Shown: positions 13,797 to 18,681 of the stretch, piece after piece
Layout: each line of letters starts with the position of its first letter
How positions within the stretch are numbered: the first letter of the stretch is position 1
Assembly (NCBI GenBank): GCA_945890735.1
Contig: CAMDCZ010000039.1
Location: 1-18,681 of the forward strand
Direction: 5' to 3'
Origin: Bordetella parapertussis
Lineage (GTDB): Bacteria; Pseudomonadota; Gammaproteobacteria; Burkholderiales; Burkholderiaceae_C
Length of the DNA: 18,681 nt
Translations under genes and position numbers: made by a program
The notes under the pieces: model-generated
The model's input: the letters and a program-made list of their open reading frames with translations, nothing else
Databases searched by the model: none
What the model was told of the DNA's origin: nothing

Positions 13797-14790
13797 ACAT
13801 GCGCTGGGCCTGGTGGGGCGATGCCTGACCGCCCTTGCGTGCTGTTTGTCTGCTGCGGGTGCAGCCGCCCAAAGCTTTCCGATCAAAGACAAACCCATCA
13901 CCCTGGTGGTGCCGTTCACCGCGGGCGGGCCCACCGATCGCTTGGCGCGTGACATGGCAGAAGCCCTGCGCAAGCCCTTGGGTGCCACCATCGTGGTGGA
14001 GAACAGCTTGGGGGCTGGCGGCGCGATCGCCACGCAAAAAGTGGCGAGGGCGAGACCCGATGGGCACACCATCTTGATACACCACATCGGCATGGCCACC
14101 ATGCCCTCGCTGGTGCGCAAATTGGGTTTTCAGGTGGAAACCGACTTCACCTACCTGGGCATGATCCATGAAGTGCCAATGACCATCGTGGGCAGGCCTA
14201 CCTTGCCAGCCAATGACTACAAGCAACTCAGCGCATGGGTGCAAAAAAACAAAGACCGGGTCAACATGGGCAATGCCGGCGTGGGTTCAGCCTCGCACTT
14301 GTGCGGCTTGCTGTGGCAAGCCTCGTTGCGCACCGAGATGACCAGCATCCCCTACAAAGGCGTGTCGATGGCGATCACCGATTTGATGGGTGGGCAAATC
14401 GACCTGCTGTGCGACCAGACCACCAACACCATGGCTTATATTGAAGCCAACAAGATCAAGGCGTATGCGGTGACCTCTGCCAAACGCCTGACGCAGCCCA
14501 GCCTGACGGCTTTGCCCAGCATGCAAGAGTTGGGCGTCAAGGGTTTTCAGGTCAGTATTTGGCATGGTGTCTACGCACCCAAAGGCTTGCCCCCTCAGGT
14601 GCAGGCCAAATGGCATACTGCCTTGCGCACGGTTTTGACCGATCCGGCGTTTGTGAAAAAACAAGAAGCCCTGGGCGCGGTGATGATCACCGACCGGCGT
14701 ACCCAAGCCGATGAACACCGCAAGTTCGTCATTTCTGAAATTGCCAAATGGAGCCCCATCATCAAAGCTGCTGGGGTCTACGCTGACTGA
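13777..14790 (+). CDS. Bug/TctC-family periplasmic solute receptor (tripartite tricarboxylate type)
   Basis: A 337-residue binding protein of the Bug family, greatly expanded in Burkholderiales, which binds carboxylates (tricarboxylates, aromatic acids, amides) in the periplasm. The N-terminus has a signal peptide, GLVGRCLTALACCLSAAGAA, with likely cleavage before QSFP near residue 32. The mature start FPIKDKPITLVVPFTAGGPTD is the Bug signature; NMGNAGVGSASHLCG and PYKGVSMAITDLMGGQIDL are further family motifs. ATG at 13777 is chosen over TTG at 13771; AAGGTG at 13764-13769 lies seven bases upstream, inside the PaaK-like gene. No TctA/TctB membrane genes are nearby, so it is an orphan receptor, perhaps feeding or sensing the same substrate. 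It overlaps the ferredoxin start by one base. Confidence 0.93.
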   Translation: MRAATNKHALGLVGRCLTALACCLSAAGAAAQSFPIKDKPITLVVPFTAGGPTDRLARDMAEALRKPLGATIVVENSLGAGGAIATQKVARARPDGHTILIHHIGMATMPSLVRKLGFQVETDFTYLGMIHEVPMTIVGRPTLPANDYKQLSAWVQKNKDRVNMGNAGVGSASHLCGLLWQASLRTEMTSIPYKGVSMAITDLMGGQIDLLCDQTTNTMAYIEANKIKAYAVTSAKRLTQPSLTALPSMQELGVKGFQVSIWHGVYAPKGLPPQVQAKWHTALRTVLTDPAFVKKQEALGAVMITDRRTQADEHRKFVISEIAKWSPIIKAAGVYAD

Positions 14791-15113
14791 TGATCCAACT
14801 GTTTTTCATCCAACCCGATGGGGCGATCCAAGAAGCCTCGGCCGTCCATGGCCAAACCTTGCTCAGTGCAGCACGCGAGGCAGGCATTGATGGTTTCACG
14901 GCCGAGTGCGGCGGCAACTGCACCTGTGCCACATGTCACTGTTACATCGAACCCACCCAGGCCGGCGAGCTCCTCGAGCCCAGCGAGGAAGAGCTGGCGA
15001 TGCTGCCGTTTGTGGCCAGCCAGCGAGAAGACCACAGCCGTTTGGCCTGCCAAATCGTGGTGGAGTATTTCATGGATGGCTTGCGGGTCTACCTGCCCGA
15101 GCGCCAGTTCTGA
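14790..15113 (+). CDS. [2Fe-2S] ferredoxin, adrenodoxin/bacterial P450-redoxin type
   Basis: A 107-residue electron carrier. Cluster ligands are C40, C46, C49 (C-x5-C-x2-C in ECGGNCTCATCHCYI) and C87 (RLACQIVV), the vertebrate/ISC/P450-type arrangement rather than the plant type. Two extra cysteines, C44 and C51, lie in the cluster loop, where many relatives have Ser or Ala and Val. Proteins of this type pass electrons from an NAD(P)H ferredoxin reductase to a cytochrome P450 or ring-hydroxylating oxygenase. Neither partner is encoded in the window, so the partner must be elsewhere. Its start overlaps the Bug gene stop by one base, placing it as the last gene of the operon and hinting that the imported compound may be oxidised. 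Confidence 0.92.
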   Translation: MIQLFFIQPDGAIQEASAVHGQTLLSAAREAGIDGFTAECGGNCTCATCHCYIEPTQAGELLEPSEEELAMLPFVASQREDHSRLACQIVVEYFMDGLRVYLPERQF

Positions 15114-15115
15114 GC

Positions 15116-15883
15116 TTATTGCTTGAAGCGCTTGCGGGTCAGGTGCAAAGCGATCAGCCAGGCCACGCTGCCATACAAAGCCAACACGCCAACGTGCAAC
15201 CATGCAGCCTGCGGCCATTGGTCTAGAAACAGCGGCCTGACCAAGGCCACCGCATGGGTCAGCGGCAGGCATTGGGCCAACACACGCACCGCGTCGGGCA
15301 AGGTGTCCAAGGGAAAAAACACCCCGCTCAAAAACATCATCGGCGTTAGAAACAGCGTGAAGTAGTAGGTGAAGAAGTCATAGCCTTTGGCCAGTGCATT
15401 GAAGATCAGCGCCAAGCAACTGAAGACCACGCCGACACCGAGCAAGATCGGCCAGGCCATCAACAGCTTCCAGGACTGCACGATCCCCAAGCCAAACATC
15501 ACCACCAAGATCGCGCTGACGGTGAAAAGCGACTTGAACGCTGCCCACAGCATCTCGGCCAACAGCACATCGTCCAGACGCACAGGCGCGTTCATGATGC
15601 CATCCCAGGTTTTTTGCACATGCATGCGCGAGAAAGCAGAGTACAGCGCCTCAAAGGTGGCCGCGTTCATCGCGCTCATGCAAATCGAGCCGCTGGCCAA
15701 AAACACGATGTAGGGCACCGCCTGGTCGCCCAGCCGCACCTCGCCCACCAAGGCACCCATGCCATAACCAAACGCCACCAGCCACATCAACGGCTCGGCA
15801 ATGTTGGCGATCAGTGAAGGGATGAGGAGCTTTCTCCAAACCAGGAAATTGCGCAAAAACACAGGCCAAAAACGCAGGCGCAT
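15116..15883 (-). CDS. ABC-2 type exporter permease, NodJ-like
   Basis: A 255-residue inner-membrane protein with about six hydrophobic segments. The start (MRLRFWPVFLRNFLVWRKLLI), PLMWLVAFGYGMG, a central QKTWDGIMNAPV and the late segment LTPMMFLSGVFFPLDTLP are hallmarks of NodJ/ABC-2 permeases. The frame is open further upstream to 16282, but that part is antisense-free overlap with the ATPase gene in another frame; ATG at 15883 overlaps the ATPase stop by one base (TGATG) and is the family start. NodJ in rhizobia helps export lipo-chitin signals, but close homologues occur widely in non-symbiotic Burkholderiales with unknown cargo. Its stop faces the ferredoxin stop across two bases. Confidence 0.92.
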   Translation of the reverse strand: MRLRFWPVFLRNFLVWRKLLIPSLIANIAEPLMWLVAFGYGMGALVGEVRLGDQAVPYIVFLASGSICMSAMNAATFEALYSAFSRMHVQKTWDGIMNAPVRLDDVLLAEMLWAAFKSLFTVSAILVVMFGLGIVQSWKLLMAWPILLGVGVVFSCLALIFNALAKGYDFFTYYFTLFLTPMMFLSGVFFPLDTLPDAVRVLAQCLPLTHAVALVRPLFLDQWPQAAWLHVGVLALYGSVAWLIALHLTRKRFKQ

Positions 15884-16806
15884 CACCCCTCCTCGCGGAT
15901 TTGCCGCCCTGTGAGTTTCAAAAACAAATCCTCCAAATTGGCAGGTCGGTGCAGGCTGCGAACGCCTGGGTAGGCGACCAAAGCCTGCAACAACGGCTGC
16001 GCGGTTTGGGTATAGAAAAACACGGTGTCGCCACTGACCTCGATGCGCTGCGCATGGGCGCGCAGCTCGCCTTGCGCCAAGGCCTGGGCGTCGCCGCCAT
16101 AGACCTCGACCACGTCGGGCTCGAGGTGCGCGGCAATCAGGTCGCGGGGCTTGCCCTCGGCGATCTTGCGGCCATGGTCCACCACCAACAAACGATCGCA
16201 CAAGCGTTCGGCCTCGTCCATGAAATGCGTGGTCAGCAAAATCGATTTGCCTTGTTGCAAAAGTTGTTGCAAGCGTTCCCACATCAGGTGCCGCGCCTGC
16301 GGGTCCAGGCCCGTGGTGGGCTCATCGAGCAGCAACAGGGAAGGGTTGTTGATCAGCGAGCGCGCCAAGCTCAAGCGGCGCTTCATGCCGCCAGAGAGTT
16401 CGCCGGGTTTGGCGCTGGCTTTGTGGGTCAGCGCGGCAAATTCCAGCAGCTGGGGGATACGGGCTTGGATCTCGGCGTCGCGCATGCCGAAATAGCGGCC
16501 ATAAACCAACAGATTTTCGGCACAGGTGAAATCCGGATCGAGAGAGTCGAACTGGCTGACCACGCCCAAGCGCTCTTTGATGGCCAAAGCTTCTTGCGGC
16601 ATGGCTTGGTCAAAGATGTGCACACTGCCGCTGTCGGGCGCTGTCAGCCCCAGACACATGCGGAAAGTGGTGGTTTTGCCCGCCCCGTTGGGGCCAATCA
16701 CGCCCAGGCATTCGCCGGGCAGCAGTTCAAAGGACAGGTCGTTGACCACCAGGTTGTCGCCAAAACGTTTGGTGAGGTGGGTGCAGCGCAGTTGGGGTTG
16801 GGTCAT
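15883..16806 (-). CDS. ABC exporter ATP-binding protein, NodI-like
   Basis: A 307-residue ATPase driving the NodJ-like permease. Walker A is GPNGAGKTT (about 38-46), the Q-loop is in GVVSQFDSLD, the signature is LSGGMKRRLSLARSL, Walker B is LLLLDEPTTGLDP, and the switch region is LLTTHFMDEAERLCDRL. The stretch DFTCAENLLVYGRYFGM and GLDPQARHLMWERLQ closely resemble NodI. The C-terminal 80 residues form the accessory domain seen in this family, ending LEDLFLKLTGRQIREEG. Cargo is unknown; no nod or polysaccharide genes are nearby, so a nodulation role is not supported. It is the first gene of a two-gene unit and is divergent from the small lipoprotein gene. Confidence 0.93.
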   Translation of the reverse strand: MTQPQLRCTHLTKRFGDNLVVNDLSFELLPGECLGVIGPNGAGKTTTFRMCLGLTAPDSGSVHIFDQAMPQEALAIKERLGVVSQFDSLDPDFTCAENLLVYGRYFGMRDAEIQARIPQLLEFAALTHKASAKPGELSGGMKRRLSLARSLINNPSLLLLDEPTTGLDPQARHLMWERLQQLLQQGKSILLTTHFMDEAERLCDRLLVVDHGRKIAEGKPRDLIAAHLEPDVVEVYGGDAQALAQGELRAHAQRIEVSGDTVFFYTQTAQPLLQALVAYPGVRSLHRPANLEDLFLKLTGRQIREEG

Positions 16807-16859
16807 GGGTTGTCAGCTTTGTAGCGGGTATTGTGCCTTGCCGCGTTTATAGTTGTCGC

Positions 16860-17048
16860 ATGCACTGGCTTGTACCCATCTTCGCTGTGATTGGCGGTTG
16901 CGCCATGCTGACCGAGCAGGGCGTCTATGAGGGCATTCGCCAACAACAGCAAATGCGACCCGATAAAACCATGCCCGATACCCAGCGATTGCCGGACTAC
17001 GACAAGTTCAAGCAAGAGCGCGAGAAGCTGACACCGCAGGCGCAGTGA
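16860..17048 (+). CDS. small predicted lipoprotein of unknown function
   Basis: A 62-residue protein beginning MHWLVPIFAVIGGCAML: a short signal peptide and lipobox (VIGGC) with the acylated cysteine at residue 14. The remaining 48 residues are polar and probably partly helical (EGIRQQQQMRPDKTMPDTQR, then LPDYDKFKQEREKL). I do not recognise a family. An in-frame GTG at 16833 would add nine residues and spoil the signal peptide, so ATG at 16860 is preferred, though there is no clear ribosome binding site; TATAGT lies only six bases before it. It is divergent from the exporter ATPase gene (53-base gap) and 34 bases upstream of tRNA-Phe. Confidence 0.65.
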   Translation: MHWLVPIFAVIGGCAMLTEQGVYEGIRQQQQMRPDKTMPDTQRLPDYDKFKQEREKLTPQAQ

Positions 17049-17064
17049 GCCCAGGGCACAGTGG

Positions 17065-17070
17065 TATAGT
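17065..17070 (+). promoter_or_regulatory. candidate -10 element of the tRNA-Phe gene
   Basis: TATAGT (17065-17070) ends 12 bases before the mature tRNA 5' end, matching five of six -10 consensus bases. No good -35 hexamer is visible 16-18 bases upstream, within the end of the small lipoprotein gene. Confidence 0.4.
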
Positions 17071-17082
17071 TCACCCCCTCAC

Positions 17083-17158
<76 letters not shown>

Positions 17159-17162
17159 TTTG

Positions 17163-17205
17163 AAAACCGTCGTTTTACTTTGTAGAACGGCGGTTTTTCT
17201 TTTTC
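17163..17205 (+). terminator. Rho-independent terminator after tRNA-Phe
   Basis: Stem CCGTCGTT (17167-17174) pairs with AACGGCGG (17186-17193) with one G-T wobble and an 11-base loop. It is preceded by AAAA and followed by a T-rich tract (TTTTTCTTTTT), so the A and T tracts extend the stem. It lies five bases past the tRNA end. Confidence 0.85.
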
Positions 17206-17262
17206 CGAAACGTAAAACTCACGTTGCTGCCAACGCTACAGCAACTTTGTACCTACACTGCT
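17206..17262 (+). promoter_or_regulatory. leader of the recombinase remnant with an inverted repeat
   Basis: A 57-base stretch between the terminator and the recombinase start. GTTGCTG (17223-17229) and CAGCAAC (17239-17245) are perfect 7-base inverted arms around a nine-base loop. It could be an arm-type binding site for the recombinase, an operator, or a hairpin in the leader. No convincing promoter is seen. Confidence 0.35.
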
Positions 17263-18346
17263 ATGACTTTGCCCTATGACGCACAGCACAGCACAGACAC
17301 ACAGGCAGTGACGCAGCACACGAAACTCCGCGTGTCAGTTGCCGCACTCGCAGCAGCTCAACCCAGCATTTTGTATTTGCGTGACGGCACGTGGCACAGA
17401 GTCAGCACACGTAAAGCGAGTGTTGAACACGCCATTGCCGTTGCTTGTGATTTTATGACGAGGCACGCTACAGACAAAGGCTGGGTTTAGCACACCGTGC
17501 ACACGCAGTCGCACAGATTGCTGCTGTTTGCTATGCTGAGCAGCGTAAAAAAATAGACGGCAGCACTGGCAAAACAGCAAGTCACGATTACCTGTCGTGT
17601 ATTGAACGCTACTTTGCGCCGTACTTCGGCGAAAAACGTCTTGAACAGTTGACGCACACAGACGTGCGTGAGTTTGAGTTGGGGCGTGACAGACAGATGA
17701 GACGCAAGCCAGCAACGTCAACACTCAATAACTTTACAAGTGCGTGGAACAAGTTGATTGAAACTGCTGTGGCACGTGGCTGCATCTCAGAATGTGTGCC
17801 AGTTCCCAAGTTGACAGCACGTGGCGAGAAAGGCCGAACACGTCCAGCGTTTACAGAGCAAGAAGTTCAACAGTTGCTGACATTTACGGACGTGTGGCAA
17901 ACGGAGGGGCGTATGGATGTTCAAAAGGAAATACGTCCGCTGCTGCGTGGCTATATTGAACTGCTGCTGTTGACAGGAATGCGACACGTCACAGAGGTGA
18001 TGAAAATCTGTTGACAGCACATTGAGTGGCACACGCACAAAGACGTGCGTTAAATGCGCATTTGGGTTGACGGCAAGACTGGTGGACGTTGGTTCAAATC
18101 AAAACACCGTGCTGTTGACGTGCTGCTGCGGCTACAGCAACGGCAAGCAGACATAAAACATTTGACGTTGGATGAGGTGTTGAGCACACGTGTCACACAC
18201 AAAATCTTTCGGTTCAGCAACGGCTGTCACCCTCACGGTTTTGTGGGCACGTTCAGACGGTTGATGCGTGATTCAGGAGTGCGGCAATGATAGAGCGGCA
18301 CTACAGCAAGTTGACGGCAACTATGCCGGCGGAGAGGTTGGCTTGA
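17263..18346 (+). pseudogene. tyrosine recombinase (phage-type integrase), decayed
   Basis: Pieces of one integrase gene in three reading-frame blocks. The N-terminal piece (17263 on) ends VEHAIAVACDF; a one-base loss in the T run at 17451-17454 shifts the frame. The next frame continues YDEARYRQRLGLAHRAH and SAM-like core-binding sequence (STLNNFTSAWNKLIETAVAR) to LLLLTGMRHVTEVMKIC, which contains the first catalytic arginine. Two in-frame stops follow, TGA at 18012-18014 (expected Trp) and TAA at 18051-18053 (expected Tyr), before MRIWVDGKTGGRWF with the beta-hairpin lysine. Near 18286 the sequence jumps to IERHYSKLTATMPAERLA, holding the nucleophile tyrosine (18302-18304) in another frame; the intervening H-x-x-R box is gone, so an internal deletion is likely. 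Codon use, rich in CAC and ACA, differs from the flanking genes. Right after tRNA-Phe, it marks a genomic island that can no longer move itself. Confidence 0.9.
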
Positions 18347-18412
18347 TATTTTGTTGATTTTTTATTTGTGATGTGTAAAAAAAAAGTGTTAGTTTTTTCT
18401 CAACATATAAAT
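18347..18412. other. AT-rich spacer between recombinase remnant and lipoprotein gene
   Basis: Sixty-six bases with strong A/T bias, including a run of nine or more A residues (18377-18385 region) and several T runs. TATAAA at 18406-18411 could be a -10 element, but it nearly touches the ATG at 18413 and would suit a start at 18422 better. Composition contrasts with the GC-rich core genes, in line with acquired DNA. Confidence 0.4.

Positions 18413-18681
<269 letters not shown>

Noticed and set aside
12798..14120. Minus-strand open frame of 440 codons
   Set aside because: Shadow spanning the PaaK-like and Bug genes; no recognisable protein features.
15884..16282. N-terminal extension of the exporter permease frame
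   Set aside because: Runs through the ATPase gene on the same strand in another frame; the one-base stop/start overlap at 15883 and the NodJ-like start show the real beginning.
15116..16806. Nodulation-factor export role for the NodI/NodJ-like pair
   Set aside because: No nodA/B/C or other symbiosis genes in the window; homologues are common in non-symbiotic bacteria.
15901..16824. Plus-strand open frame of 307 codons opposite the exporter ATPase
   Set aside because: Antisense to a clear NodI-like ATPase carrying all nucleotide-binding motifs.

Overview
The window looks like chromosome of a betaproteobacterium in the order Burkholderiales, most likely Comamonadaceae. This is inferred from moderately GC-rich codon use, a Bug/TTT-type receptor, a Liv-type transporter bracketed by two CoA ligases, HtpG and tRNA-Phe sequence style, and an integrase resembling a family I associate with Burkholderiales. 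No 16S gene or other decisive marker is present.

Left edge, 1-1994. A minus-strand gene running off the left end encodes the N-terminal part of an N6-adenine DNA methyltransferase with a putative PD-(D/E)XK nuclease motif at its start, a single-chain restriction-modification layout. An AT-rich 181-base spacer separates it from a divergent AbrB-type antitoxin / PIN-domain toxin pair (VapBC). A short REP-like palindromic repeat fills the gap between vapC and the convergent htpG.

Housekeeping block, 1993-5526, all minus strand. It holds a Crp/Fnr-family regulator, an RluF-type pseudouridine synthase overlapping it by four bases, and htpG behind a near-perfect heat-shock (sigma-32) promoter.

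Transport operon, 5605-15113, plus strand, nine tightly packed genes: long-chain-type acyl-CoA synthetase, Liv-type ABC ATPase (LivG class), two Liv-type permeases (LivH, LivM class), periplasmic binding protein, second ATPase (LivF class), PaaK-like CoA ligase with an altered ATP-binding loop, Bug/TTT periplasmic receptor, and a [2Fe-2S] ferredoxin. The reading I favour is uptake of an organic (aromatic or acyl) acid followed by CoA activation; the substrate cannot be read from the sequence. The divergent Crp-type regulator shares a 78-base control region with this operon. An 18-base inverted repeat there is placed to block the regulator's own promoter and to activate the operon.

Exporter, 15116-16806, minus strand: a NodI/NodJ-like ABC-2 pair, convergent with the ferredoxin gene with a two-base gap.

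Right edge, 16860-18681. A small predicted lipoprotein gene precedes tRNA-Phe(GAA), which carries its own CCA end and an unusual C5-A68 mismatch in the acceptor stem. A terminator and a badly decayed tyrosine-recombinase gene follow, then AT-rich DNA with the start of a poly-glycine lipoprotein gene. I interpret this as the border of an immobilised genomic island inserted at tRNA-Phe.
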